A stretch of DNA of 64,000 nt from contig NZ_CP116615.1 of the NCBI RefSeq assembly GCF_024832785.1, positions 2,914,001 through 2,978,000 on the forward strand. Reading direction: 5' to 3'. Of this stretch, positions 26,398-35,650 are shown in pieces (positions within the stretch are counted from its first letter, which is position 1; every line of letters begins with the position of its first letter). Under the pieces are notes generated by a model that searched no databases, had not been told where the DNA came from, and saw nothing but the letters and a program-made list of their open reading frames with translations. Made by a program: the position numbers and the translations under genes. This DNA is from Fontisphaera persica. Lineage in GTDB: Bacteria; Verrucomicrobiota; Verrucomicrobiia; Limisphaerales; Fontisphaeraceae.

Positions 26398-27178
26398 AAG
26401 AGCTTACATTATTTAAGGAAACGTTTGTGAACAGCCTGCGAGGGAGCGTGCGGCAAAATTTGAACAATTACTATTCAGATACTATTTGGGTATCCGACCA
26501 AGTACCGAAGAACCAGCTTATTCTGACCTCATTCGAGTTAAAAGACACACTTGAGTTTGTGGAACCGGCCGATGGCGACCTCAAAGACATTGAAAATGCC
26601 ATTCGTATTCACAAAGCCATGCCGCACCTTACGCCGCTGCAAGCTCGAGATCCCCGCCTATGGACCCGGCTGACGCATGATGAAGGATGGTCTTATATGC
26701 GAAAGCGCTGGCCGGCAGACAAGTATAGGGAAGACGTAAACAAGGCGGTCAAGTTCATCGAGTCGCGATATTTTATCACCCAGGCACAGGGCAGGGCACT
26801 ACTGAGGAACGGCATTGCCCGTTTGTGGTGGACAGCCAGCCTGTCCCACGATCCTGCACGCGACAATCCATATGAACTCACGGCAATATTATTGTCTAGA
26901 CTGGACATTACGCAGCAGATTTTGGAGCGTGGAATTGGCCGTTCGCGGCAAGTATTGGTTGGTTTTTAGAATTTCTAAAGCGCCACAAGGCTCTCTTGCT
27001 TGAAGACGGAAATAACAGCCGTTTACGCGTTCGTAAGCTCGCAAAGTTTCTTAATATGCATGGAGGCGTTTGTATTCTGGATTGCTTGAGCGAAAGGCAG
27101 GTCATGGATCTCCTTGATGCAGAACTGTCAAGAATTCAAGCAATTGAAGCGACCTCTTCTCAGCATCCAGATGGGTAA
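26394..27178 (+). pseudogene. DUF6339-like protein, one frameshift
   Basis: Restoring one base in the T5 run at 26963-26967 joins two frames (26394-26969 and a continuation through GWFLEFLKRHKALLLEDGN to 27178) into about 261 aa. The protein is helical and charged, with no catalytic motif I recognise. From memory it resembles a family labelled DUF6339, which occurs beside dcm and vsr; this was not checked. Its start overlaps the upstream gene by 4 bp (ATGA) and its stop overlaps the vsr start (TAATG), which marks it as an integral part of the operon. It could be the restriction component, but nothing in the sequence shows nuclease residues. Confidence 0.6.
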
Positions 27179-27624
27179 TGGACGTGTTTAGCAAGCGTGA
27201 GCTCGCAAATTATGTCGCGCATTCGGAGTTGTGAAAACGCAACCACCGAGATTCGTCTTATTCAACTTTTTCGAATCCACAAAATCAAAGGCTGGAGGCG
27301 AAACCAAAGACTTCCTGGTAAACCTGATTTTGTCTTCCCTAAAAGTCGTCTCGCTGTATTCGTTGACGGTTGTTTTTGGCATGGTTGCCCTCGCTGTTAT
27401 CGCCGTCCTCTTTCAAACCAACAATATTGGGACGCGAAAATTCTTCGAAACCGCCAGCGAGACGTTGACGTGAAAAGGTGCCTAAAAAACTCGGCTGGCG
27501 TGTTGTTCGTATTTGGGCACACGAGCTTAAGAAGCCAGCGCGCGCGCTTGCTCGCATTCGTTTGTATCTTGAGCCGTCTTTGGGGAGCGTTCCTTCTGCA
27601 CGCACCCCGCCTAAAGGCAGTTAA
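27178..27624 (+). pseudogene. vsr: Very short patch repair endonuclease (Vsr), two frameshifts
   Basis: Vsr nicks beside T:G mismatches that arise when 5-methylcytosine deaminates, so it is the natural companion of a Dcm enzyme. The ATG at 27178 overlaps the previous stop (TAATG) and gives MDVFSKRE. Restoring two bases near 27202 continues into SQIMSRIRSCEN and the catalytic-region pattern GKPDFVFPKSRLAVFVDGC followed by FWHGCP. Restoring one A in the run 27473-27476 continues into KLGWRVVRIWAHELKK, the typical Vsr C-terminal strand, and a stop at 27622-27624. The repaired length is about 149 aa, normal for Vsr. The uninterrupted central piece is 27197-27646 in a frame that runs past the true end. 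Confidence 0.8.
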
Positions 27625-27712
27625 AAATGTGATGTTCGTGTTATAGAAGTACCAATCAAATTTTGGTCTTCATGATCAAACATTCTTTCAACATTCTGCT
27701 AAGCAATGCCGC

Positions 27713-28083
27713 TCAAACCTTAAGTAGGCATTTTATTTTTTCAACGCCTGTAGTCTCATTTTCTTTTCTCCTTTTGTATGCATCAAGGAGCCTGGCGATT
27801 TCGCATTGAAGTTTTTCGGGGGCGTCTGAATATTCGCGCCAATTTCTATTTCGTCGTTTGAGCCATGCCTCAGTCCTTTTACGCCACGGGCAGCCAGTTT
27901 CGGGTCAAGGCGGGCGAAGTTACACAGCTTAAGCGCAACTGCGCTTGGGGTTCTGCCAAGTAGAGCGGCGAGTTCGATGACTTCTGGAGTGCGGCTATGC
28001 ATCTGGCCGAACGGTATTTTTCGGTAAAGGCTAAGGGCTAGAGTAAGCTCCTCGCGGCTCCACTTCTTATTTTTACCAGCCAT
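27713..28083 (-). pseudogene. N-terminal domain of an HNH-type restriction nuclease, truncated and frameshifted
   Basis: The start (KKWSREELTLALSLYRKIPFG, then GRTPSAVALKLCNFARLDP and ARGVKGLRHGSNDEIEI) matches the helical N-terminal region common in HNH endonucleases of R-M and defence loci. One lost base near 27841 shifts the frame; repairing it gives WREYSDAPEKLQ and a stop at 27713, about 123 aa in all. The HNH catalytic part, which normally follows, is absent. It converges on the dcm operon and begins 3 bp after the vapC stop. It is probably a remnant of the restriction partner; a stand-alone short protein is possible. Confidence 0.55.
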
Positions 28084-28086
28084 AAT

Positions 28087-28495
28087 TCAATCATTCAGCC
28101 AGTTAATTTTAACCTCGCTTTCCAAAGCTTTGAATCTGGGGTCGCCGGTGACGAGGGTGGCCTTTTGGTTTTGGCCAGGGCGGCGGCAAAGCCGTTGGCA
28201 TAGGCCATTTTGTGGGCGGCCTTGAAAACCGCCGCCTGCCTCACCAGGGCCAGATCGTCGCCCACACCGACAATCTCGATGGGAAGCGCAGCGATCTCGC
28301 GCGCCATTTGCTCCGCCGCCTCCTGGGAGATCTTGCGCATGGTGTTGTAGTAGATTTCGCCCCAGTTCACGGCGCTCAGCAGCAGCTTGTGCCGCCCCGC
28401 CGCCGCCTGAGCCAGCAGTTTTTCCACCGCCGCCGCCGCCGGTTCATCTTCAAAAAGGCCAGGAGCGCCCAGCCATCGAGGACAAAAGCAGCCAT
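28087..28495 (-). pseudogene. vapC: VapC-type PIN-domain toxin, two frameshifts
   Basis: Rebuilt, this is about 136 aa of PIN fold, an RNase that cuts structured RNA when its antitoxin is lost. The start gives AAFVLDGWALLAFLK (first acidic residue). Restoring one base near 28448 continues into EPAAAAVEKLLAQA and VNWGEIYYN (second acidic residue). Restoring one A in the run at 28169-28172 gives ATLVTGDPRFKALE (last Asp) and a stop at 28087-28089. The third acidic site usually reads YAD but is YAN here (MAYANGFAAA), which may weaken metal binding. The start follows the vapB stop by one base. The longest single open piece is 28095-28427. Confidence 0.75.
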
Positions 28496-28496
28496 G

Positions 28497-28741
28497 TCAC
28501 AGCTCCCGTTCGGCCTGGCGATCCTCCATCATGGCCTTGAGCACGCCGCGGCCCTTGAGCGAGCCGCGCAGCCTGCGGATGTATTTGGGGGTGATGGGGC
28601 GCAGGAGGATGCCTTCCGGCGTGGCCTCCACATGCGCGCGCGTCCCCTCCTCGATCTCGAATCCCGCCGCAGGCGGCGGGGAATGACCACCTGGCCTTTG
28701 ACCGAGAAGCTCACGGTTTCCGCTTTGGCCTCTTGATTCAC
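28497..28741 (-). pseudogene. vapB: VapB-type AbrB-fold antitoxin, one frameshift
   Basis: The N-terminus (ETVSFSVKGQVVIPRRLRR) is a classic AbrB/SpoVT DNA-binding strand pattern from a GTG start at 28741. One missing T near 28660 shifts the frame; repairing it gives IEEGTRAHVEATPEGILLRP and a C-terminal helix, 81 aa in total, ending one base before the vapC start. In this class the antitoxin neutralises VapC and represses its own promoter. An AT-rich inverted stretch (CTTACATGATAAAAAAAGTAAG, about 28750-28771) just upstream may hold the promoter and operator. Confidence 0.72.
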
Positions 28742-28969
28742 GTATCTAGCTTACATGATAAAAAAAGTAAGTCAAATGGAATTTTGTAGGAAACCATGGT
28801 TTGAGTGTACCACAACGTTTTTTGAAGGATTCATGGCCGGCACGGTCCCCACTTGGAAGCAAACCGCCCGGCGTGCCCCGGAGTCCTTTTGCAGGAGGAG
28901 GGTGGCCTTTAGAGGGCGTGGTGCGGCCCAGGAGTGCGCCTCTTGAGGGTTGATGGGGGCCAGCGGGGG

Positions 28970-30823
28970 TTATTCGACGGTGACGGATTTGGCGAGGTTG
29001 CGGGGTTTGTCCACGTCGCAGCCGCGGGCCACGGCGATGTCGTAGGCCAGGAGCTGCAGGGGCAGGACGGCCAGGAGGGGCCAGAGGCATTCGGGGGCGC
29101 GAGGGAGCAGGAGGACTTCATCGGCTTTCTGGGCCAGGGTGGTGTCGCCCTCGGTGCCGATGGCGATGATGGGGCCGCGGCGGGCCTTGATTTCTTCGAG
29201 GTTGGCGACGGTTTTTTCGTAGAGGCTGTCGTGGGGGGCGAGGATGACGGTGGGGGTGCGTTCGTCAATCATGGCGATGGGGCCATGTTTCATTTCGGCG
29301 GCGGGGTAGCCTTCGGCGTGGATGTAGCTGATTTCCTTGAGTTTGAGGGCGCCTTCCAGGGCCACGGGGAAGTTGAACTGGCGGCCCAGGAAGAAGAAGT
29401 CTTCGGCCTGGGCAAAGCGGTGGGCGATGCGGCGGACTTGTTCGCGCAGTTGGAGGACGGTTTGCATCTGGGCGGGGATGGCTTCCAGGGCGGCCAGCAG
29501 GCGGCGGGCGTGGGCGGCGCCCAGCATGCGCATGCGCCCCAGGAGGACGGCCAGGAGGGTGAGGACGGTGACCTGGGCGGTGAAGGTTTTGGTGGCGGCC
29601 ACGCCAATTTCCGGGCCGGCGTGGAGGTAGATGCCGCCGTCGGCCTCGCGGGCGATGGTGCTGCCGACGACGTTGCAAATGGAGAGGACTTTGTGGCCGC
29701 GGCGGCGGGCTTCGCGGAGGCCGGCGAGGGTGTCGGCGGTTTCGCCGGACTGGGTGATGGCCAGGACGAGGGTGTGTTTGTTGATGGGGGCGTTGCGGTA
29801 GCGGAATTCGCTGGCGTATTCGACTTCCACCGGCAGGTGGGCCAGCTCTTCCATGAGGTACTCGCCCAGGAGGGCGGCGTGCCAACTGGTGCCGCAGGCC
29901 AACATGACCACCTGGTCAAATTCGCGCAGTTCGCCGGGGCTGAGGTTCAGGCCGCCGAAGCGGGCGGTGGCCTCTTCGGGGTCCAGGCGTCCGCGCAGGG
30001 CATTGCGGACGGTTTGGGGCTGCTCAAAGATTTCCTTGAGCATGAAGTGGGGGAACGCGCCGCGTTCGGCGGCGGCGGTGTCGAATTCGAGGCGGCTGAT
30101 TTCGACGCGGGAGGCTTCGCCCTGGAGGCGGTGGACTTCATGGCGCTGGGGGGTCAGGAGGACGAGGTCATGGTCCTGCAGGTAGATGACGTCGCGGGTG
30201 TGGGCGACGAGGGCGGCGGAGTCGCTGGCCAGGAAGTGCTCGCCCTGCCCCAGGCCCACAATCAGGGGCGAGCCGCGGCGCGCGCCCACGATGAGGCCGG
30301 GATGATCGGCGCAGAGCACGGCGATGCCGTAGGTGCCGATGACTTCGCGGAGGGCATCGGCCACGGCCTGGGCCAGGGGGTGGAGGTCGCCGCTGGAGCC
30401 GCGCCGGGCCTGATAATGCCAGCCAATGAGGTGCGCCAGCACTTCGGTATCGGTCTCCGAAAGAAACTTGTGGCCGGCGAGCTGGAGGCGGTTTTTGAGG
30501 AGGGCGTAATTTTCGATGACGCCGTTGTGGACGACGACGATGCGGCCGGAGGCGTCTGTGTGGGGATGGGAGTTGGCATCGGTGGGGGGGCCGTGAGTGG
30601 CCCAGCGGGTGTGGCCGATGCCGTTGCTGCCCTGGGGAGGGGCTGTTTGCACGAGGCGGGCCAGGCCTTCGTCAATCTTGCCGGCTTTTTTGCGGATTTC
30701 GAGTTGTTCGCCCAGGACCGCCAGGCCGGCGCTGTCGTAGCCGCGGTATTCCAGGCGCCGCAGTCCGTCCAGGAGCACGGGTGCCGCCTCCTTGAACCCC
30801 ACATAACCAATGATGCCGCACAT
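28970..30823 (-). CDS. glmS: Glutamine-fructose-6-phosphate aminotransferase (isomerising)
   Basis: GlmS makes glucosamine-6-phosphate from fructose-6-phosphate and glutamine, the first step towards peptidoglycan and LPS amino sugars. The start is set at the ATG of MCGIIGYVG because the Cys must become the N-terminal nucleophile; the frame continues upstream and another ATG lies 9 bp earlier. The product is 617 aa: the glutaminase domain (to about 240; RWATHG, HNGVIEN) then two SIS sugar-isomerase domains (ACGTSWHAALLGEY; TQSGETADTLAGL). The C-terminus ends DKPRNLAKSVTVE, the typical GlmS ending. It is intact, in contrast to the broken genes just downstream. Confidence 0.96.
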   Translation of the reverse strand: MCGIIGYVGFKEAAPVLLDGLRRLEYRGYDSAGLAVLGEQLEIRKKAGKIDEGLARLVQTAPPQGSNGIGHTRWATHGPPTDANSHPHTDASGRIVVVHNGVIENYALLKNRLQLAGHKFLSETDTEVLAHLIGWHYQARRGSSGDLHPLAQAVADALREVIGTYGIAVLCADHPGLIVGARRGSPLIVGLGQGEHFLASDSAALVAHTRDVIYLQDHDLVLLTPQRHEVHRLQGEASRVEISRLEFDTAAAERGAFPHFMLKEIFEQPQTVRNALRGRLDPEEATARFGGLNLSPGELREFDQVVMLACGTSWHAALLGEYLMEELAHLPVEVEYASEFRYRNAPINKHTLVLAITQSGETADTLAGLREARRRGHKVLSICNVVGSTIAREADGGIYLHAGPEIGVAATKTFTAQVTVLTLLAVLLGRMRMLGAAHARRLLAALEAIPAQMQTVLQLREQVRRIAHRFAQAEDFFFLGRQFNFPVALEGALKLKEISYIHAEGYPAAEMKHGPIAMIDERTPTVILAPHDSLYEKTVANLEEIKARRGPIIAIGTEGDTTLAQKADEVLLLPRAPECLWPLLAVLPLQLLAYDIAVARGCDVDKPRNLAKSVTVE

Positions 30824-31154
30824 GGGCTTCATGGATAACAATGGTTGGGCTGGAGGACGAGCAGAAAATGGCGGGGGGCGTTGGCAGGAGGGAAGGGAGG
30901 CCGGCGTGGTGTCTTGCGGCGTGCAAGGTAGGTTTTCCCGCAGAAGGCGCCGGCGGCTTGGGGAGTGGGGGGTTGCGAGGAGCGGTTTTGCGCAAAGTTT
31001 TTTGACAAAGGCCGTAAAAACTGGCAAAGATAGGCCGCAACGTCAGCCTTTTGCGCCCATCTCTAATGCGGTTGACGAGCACAACACCGCAGCAGCTTGA
31101 ATCGGCCCGCCGGCACGCACGCAGTGCGGGACCCAGGCGCCAACACGTGAGCGG
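30824..31154. promoter_or_regulatory. glmS / TIR-WD40 divergent intergenic region with candidate promoter
   Basis: This 331-bp gap separates glmS (minus) from the TIR-WD40 gene (plus). TTGACA occurs at 31002-31007 on the plus strand, followed after 17-18 nt by a weak -10 (AAAGAT, 31026-31031). Nothing else stands out, and no glmS-type ribozyme sequence was recognised. Confidence 0.3.
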
Positions 31155-34100
31155 ATGAGCACTGAGGATTCATCGGGCGAGTTTAAGTACTGGGCCTTTA
31201 TCAGTTACAGCCACGCCGACAGCAAGTGGGCGGACTGGCTCCATCGCGGTCTGGAGACGTATCGCGTGCCGGGGCGGCTGGTGGGCAAAAAAACGCGCAG
31301 CGGTGTCATCCCCAAGCGGTTGTTTCCGGTTTTTCGGGACCGGGATGAATTGCCGGGGTCGGCCAATCTGGGCGAGAATCTGACGCGCGCCCTCAAGGAA
31401 TCGCGTTATCTCATCGTCATCTGCTCGCCGCGGGCGGCGCAATCCCAGTGGGTGGACCAGGAGGTGCGCATTTTCAAGTCGCTGGGGCGGGAGGACCGGG
31501 TGTTGTGCCTCATTGTGGACGGCGAACCCAACGCCACCAATCACCCGGAATTGGGGCTGCAGGAATGTTTTCCGGAGTCCATCCGCTACTGGGTGGACGC
31601 GGAGCGGCGGATTACCAACATTCCCACCGAGCCGATTGCGGCGGACGTCCGGAAGGGGAAGGACGGCAAGCACAACGCGCTGCTCAAACTGCTGGCGGGG
31701 GTGCTGGGAGTCAATTTTGATGACCTCAAGCAGCGGGACCACGAGCGCGCCCAGCGGCGCCTGCAAATCATCCTGGCGGGCGTCAGCTCGCTGCTGGTGC
31801 TGTTTCTGTTTCTGCTTTTCCAATTGTTCACGGAGCAACAGCGGGCGCGGGATGCCGAACGCACGGCCAAGGCCAACGAGCAGCAGGCCAAAACCGAGCG
31901 CATGAAGGCCGAAAAAGAGCGCCAGATTGCGATGGAGGAAAAACGCAAGGCCGAAGAGGCGCTCAAGGGCGAGCTGGCCGCCAAAGCGGCCCGCGACCAG
32001 GCGTTGCGCGAAGCGGAAAAGGCCCGGGACAACGCCCTGGAGCAGCAGCGCAAGGCCGAAGAGGCATTGCAGCGGGAAAAGGAGGCGCAGCAGGGGCGCA
32101 TCGAGGCCTTGAAACTGGCCGAGGAACGCCGGGCGCGCGCGGAGGAATCGGAACGCCGGGCGCTGGCCGCGCAAAAAGAGGCGGAGGCCAAGAAACGCGA
32201 GGTGGAGCGCGCGCTGAGCATGGCCGACTTTAATACCGGGGCGCGGCTGGCCGAGGACCAGAAGGAAAGCCGCGCGCTGGCCTACCTGGCCCGCGCCCTG
32301 CGCTGGAACCCGGAGAATGAATCCGCCGCCGCCCGTTTGCGTTCGTTGTTGGACAACCGGAATTGGGCGCTGCCGCGGGTGAATGTGTTGGAGCATCCGG
32401 CGCCGGTGCTGGCGGCCGCTTTCAGCCCGGACGGCCGGCGGCTGGCCACGGCGTCCACCAACGGCGTCCAACTGTTTGATACGCAGACGGGGCAGGCGGT
32501 GGGGCAACCACTGCGGCACAAGGGCAACGTGCTGGCGGTGGAGTTCAGCCCGGACGGACGTTGGCTGGTCACAGCCAGCGCTGACCGCACGGCCCAGTTA
32601 TGGGAGGCGGCCAATGGCAAGGCGGTGGGGCCGGCCCTGCCCCATGAGGACTGGGTGCGAGTGGCGCGCTTCAGTCATGACGGGAAGAAACTGGCCACCG
32701 GCACGCAAAACCGGCAGGCGCGCATTTGGAATGTGGAAAATGGGCAGCCGTTGACCGAACCGCTGCCGCATGAGGGGCCGGTGATGGATGTGATGTTCAG
32801 CCCGGATGACCGCGTGCTGGCCACCACGGCGGCCAATGCGGCCTACTTGCTGAATGCCGAAACGGGCAAACCTGTGACCCCCCAGCCACTTCAGCACAAT
32901 GGCGGCGTGGTGAGCGTGCGTTTCCGTCCGGACGGCAGGCAAGTGGTGACGGCCTCGGGCGACAAAACGGCGCGGGTATGGGATGCCACCACCGGGCAGC
33001 CGGTGACTGAACCGCTGGTGCATGAGGATTGGGTGTACCAGGCAGTGTTCAGCCCCAGCGGCCTGCGGGTGGCCACGGCCTCGCGGGACCGCACGGCGCG
33101 GATATGGGATGCGGTGACGGGCAAGCCGCTGACCGCGCCGCTGGCGCACGGGGACGCAGTGAATAGCGTGGAGTTCAGCCCCCATGAGCAATGGTTGCTG
33201 ACCGCCTCGGACGATCGGACCGCGGTAATTTGGAATGTGGCCACCGGCGAGGCTTATGCCGAGCCGCTGCGCCATGAAGGCACGGTAAAGGTGGCGCTGT
33301 TTCGGCCGGACAGCCGGCAGGTTCTGACGGCCGGCAGCGACGGCACGGCCCGGTTGTGGGACAGCCTGCGGGGGCGTCCCCTGCCCACGGTGCTGGCGCA
33401 TCGGAGTTTTGTGGAAGTGGCCGCCATCAGTCCGGACAATCGGTGGGTGGTGACGGGCGGGCAGGATCGCAACGCCGTGCTTTGGGACCTCGCCACCGGC
33501 TTGGCGGTGGCCAGCCTGCCCCATGAGAAGCCGGTGCGCGTGGTGCATTTCAGTCCCGACAGCCGGCGCGTGGCCACCGGCTCGGAAGACTACACGGCGC
33601 GCATCTGGGAGGTGCCGACCGGCAAACCGGTGGGCAAACCGCTGCAACATCAGGGGTGGATTGTTGCGCTGGATTTCAGCCCCGATGGCCAGCGAGTCCT
33701 GACCGCCTCGGAGGATCGCACGGCGCGGCTCTGGAATCCCGAAAATGGCCAGCCGGTGGGAGAAGTCATGACCCATGACCGGGCGGTGCGCGTGGCCCGC
33801 TTCAGCGCCAATGGCAAGGTCATCGTCACCGCTTCCGGGGATCGCACGGCGCGGATATGGGACGGCCAGACGGGCAAGGCCCTGGGCGCGCCGCTGGCGC
33901 ATGGCGGCGAGGTGCGGGACGCGGACATCACGGCCGATGGCACATTGGTGGCCACGGCCTGCGAGGACCGGACCGCCCGCATCTTCCGGGTGGACGGCAC
34001 GCCCGTGACGGAGCGGTTGCGCCATGATGGGCCGGTCAACAGCGTGAGCTTCAGCCGGGATGGGCGCCTGCTGGCCACCGGCGCAGAGGACCAGAGCGTG

Positions 34101-35348
34101 CGCATCTATGATACCCGCACGGGCTTGCCAGTGACGGAGCCGCTGCGGTTGGAGGCGCCGGTGCGCCAGGTGGTTTTCAGCCCGCAAGGGCACATTCTGC
34201 TGACCATCAGCCGCGAAAAAGCAGCGCGGGTGTGGGACGCCGAGCTGGGTCTGCTCATCGCCGAGCCGTTGATGCACGAAGACTTGGTGCGTTTTGGGGC
34301 GTTCAGCCCGGATGGCAAGTTTGTCATCACCACCGGCAATGACCGGGCAGCCCGGCTGTGGCTCGTCAGCTTCCCGGCCAAAGCGCCGGCATGGCTGCCG
34401 GAACTGGCCGAAGCGGTGGGGGGCTACCGCATCAGCGACGCCGGTGGCAGCGAGAGCCTGCCGCGCTCCGGGGAATTGCTGCGTCAACTGGAGCAAAAAA
34501 TCCGGCAGGCCAGGGGGGACAACCCGTTTGATGACTGGGCGCAGTGGTTTTTGGCGGCCCGCGACTCCCGGCCCACCTCGCCGTACAGCTCGCTCAAAGT
34601 GCCGGAGTTTGTGCAACGCCACGTGGAGGCAGGCGAGGAGGCCCACCTGCCCACCGTGCTGGAGCTGGCGCCGGACCACGCGCTGGCGCTGACCAAACTG
34701 GCTCTCTCGCGCCTGAGCCGCGCGCCGGCGGAAGCGGAGGCGCTCACCACGCTGGCGATGAAATATGACAGCCGCGCCAGCGAAGTGCTCTGGGGGCGGG
34801 CGCAGGTGTTGCACGCGCAAAAACGGTTTGAGGAAGCCTATCCCATCATGGAGAAGGCGCTGGCGGCGGATGTGCGTTTTGTCAACACGCTGGGGCCGGA
34901 AGGGCGTGAGCTGCAAATCACCAACCAGGAAACGGTGGTGGCGGGCTGGCTGCCCAGAGGATGGTCGGAGCGGGTGGGTGGGTTGTCCGGCACGCTGACC
35001 TTGGGCAAAACTGACGACCCGGTCACTGGGGCTAGAGTGTGGCAGTTGACCACCAGCGAAGGCCGCGGGCAGGCGGTGCTGCGTGGGCCGCGGTTCATCG
35101 GCAAGGCAGGCCAGCGGTTCATCCTGCAGGGAAATGTGCGCAGCCTGCGCGGCTCCAGTGTCACGGTGGGGGCGGTTTCCCAGTGGGATACCCAAAAACT
35201 GGCGGAGCAATCCATCCGGGCCACCGACCGCTGGCGGCCGTTCAAGATTCCCTTCACAGCCAGCGCCGATTTTGCCGCCGAATGGATGTTGAGCCTGCTG
35301 CCAGAAGCTTCAGTGGAGTTCACTGACCTCACGGTGGTGAAAGAGTAG
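31155..35348 (+). CDS. TIR domain - transmembrane - coiled coil - WD40 protein
   Basis: The product is 1397 aa. Residues 10-150 form a TIR domain (WAFISYSHADSKWADWL, then SQWVDQEV, whose Glu fits the position of the catalytic Glu of NAD-cleaving TIRs). A membrane helix follows at about 207-224 (AGVSSLLVLFLFLLFQLF), then a highly charged coiled coil to about 360. About 16 WD40 repeats run from residue 415 to 1080 (cores like FSPDGRRLATAS and TARIWDA). A TPR-like helical part (about 1155-1250) and a beta-rich, carbohydrate-binding-like C-terminal domain end the protein. TIR-WD40 proteins may be signalling or anti-phage effectors. The gene stands alone beside the defence island; its role is inferred only. 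Confidence 0.85.
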   Translation: MSTEDSSGEFKYWAFISYSHADSKWADWLHRGLETYRVPGRLVGKKTRSGVIPKRLFPVFRDRDELPGSANLGENLTRALKESRYLIVICSPRAAQSQWVDQEVRIFKSLGREDRVLCLIVDGEPNATNHPELGLQECFPESIRYWVDAERRITNIPTEPIAADVRKGKDGKHNALLKLLAGVLGVNFDDLKQRDHERAQRRLQIILAGVSSLLVLFLFLLFQLFTEQQRARDAERTAKANEQQAKTERMKAEKERQIAMEEKRKAEEALKGELAAKAARDQALREAEKARDNALEQQRKAEEALQREKEAQQGRIEALKLAEERRARAEESERRALAAQKEAEAKKREVERALSMADFNTGARLAEDQKESRALAYLARALRWNPENESAAARLRSLLDNRNWALPRVNVLEHPAPVLAAAFSPDGRRLATASTNGVQLFDTQTGQAVGQPLRHKGNVLAVEFSPDGRWLVTASADRTAQLWEAANGKAVGPALPHEDWVRVARFSHDGKKLATGTQNRQARIWNVENGQPLTEPLPHEGPVMDVMFSPDDRVLATTAANAAYLLNAETGKPVTPQPLQHNGGVVSVRFRPDGRQVVTASGDKTARVWDATTGQPVTEPLVHEDWVYQAVFSPSGLRVATASRDRTARIWDAVTGKPLTAPLAHGDAVNSVEFSPHEQWLLTASDDRTAVIWNVATGEAYAEPLRHEGTVKVALFRPDSRQVLTAGSDGTARLWDSLRGRPLPTVLAHRSFVEVAAISPDNRWVVTGGQDRNAVLWDLATGLAVASLPHEKPVRVVHFSPDSRRVATGSEDYTARIWEVPTGKPVGKPLQHQGWIVALDFSPDGQRVLTASEDRTARLWNPENGQPVGEVMTHDRAVRVARFSANGKVIVTASGDRTARIWDGQTGKALGAPLAHGGEVRDADITADGTLVATACEDRTARIFRVDGTPVTERLRHDGPVNSVSFSRDGRLLATGAEDQSVRIYDTRTGLPVTEPLRLEAPVRQVVFSPQGHILLTISREKAARVWDAELGLLIAEPLMHEDLVRFGAFSPDGKFVITTGNDRAARLWLVSFPAKAPAWLPELAEAVGGYRISDAGGSESLPRSGELLRQLEQKIRQARGDNPFDDWAQWFLAARDSRPTSPYSSLKVPEFVQRHVEAGEEAHLPTVLELAPDHALALTKLALSRLSRAPAEAEALTTLAMKYDSRASEVLWGRAQVLHAQKRFEEAYPIMEKALAADVRFVNTLGPEGRELQITNQETVVAGWLPRGWSERVGGLSGTLTLGKTDDPVTGARVWQLTTSEGRGQAVLRGPRFIGKAGQRFILQGNVRSLRGSSVTVGAVSQWDTQKLAEQSIRATDRWRPFKIPFTASADFAAEWMLSLLPEASVEFTDLTVVKE

Positions 35349-35650
35349 GCGGAGCCCGGCAGCAGGGCTGCGAAGGCGCGATTAAACTCAAAAAAGGGGG
35401 TTACCCTGATGCCCCCAGAAAATGAAAACCAAGGAAATCCGGCAAACGTGGCCCCGCCGACCTCCCTCGCTCCCGTTTCATGAAGGGCCTTTCTCTCCCC
35501 TAGCCCAAGCAGCCCAGTAAAGCTGGACGCGCCCGCGCACCGCCTCAATGGCCCGCAACTACTGCTCTCCTTCCCGTCCACAGAGCGGGATTCAGCCCGC
35601 GTCCCGCAGGCCAAGAGGCCAAGAGCAGGATAATCCGTGCAGCTAATAGT

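Noticed and set aside
26960-27000. Programmed -1 frameshift in the DUF6339-like gene
   Set aside because: The site is not a canonical slippery heptamer and the neighbours carry the same kind of lesion without such sites.
28934-30838. 634-codon plus-strand frame
   Set aside because: It is the antisense shadow of glmS; low-complexity Gly/Ala/Asp composition and no domain.
32598-35210. 870-codon minus-strand frame
   Set aside because: It is opposite the WD40 repeats and reflects their repeated codons.
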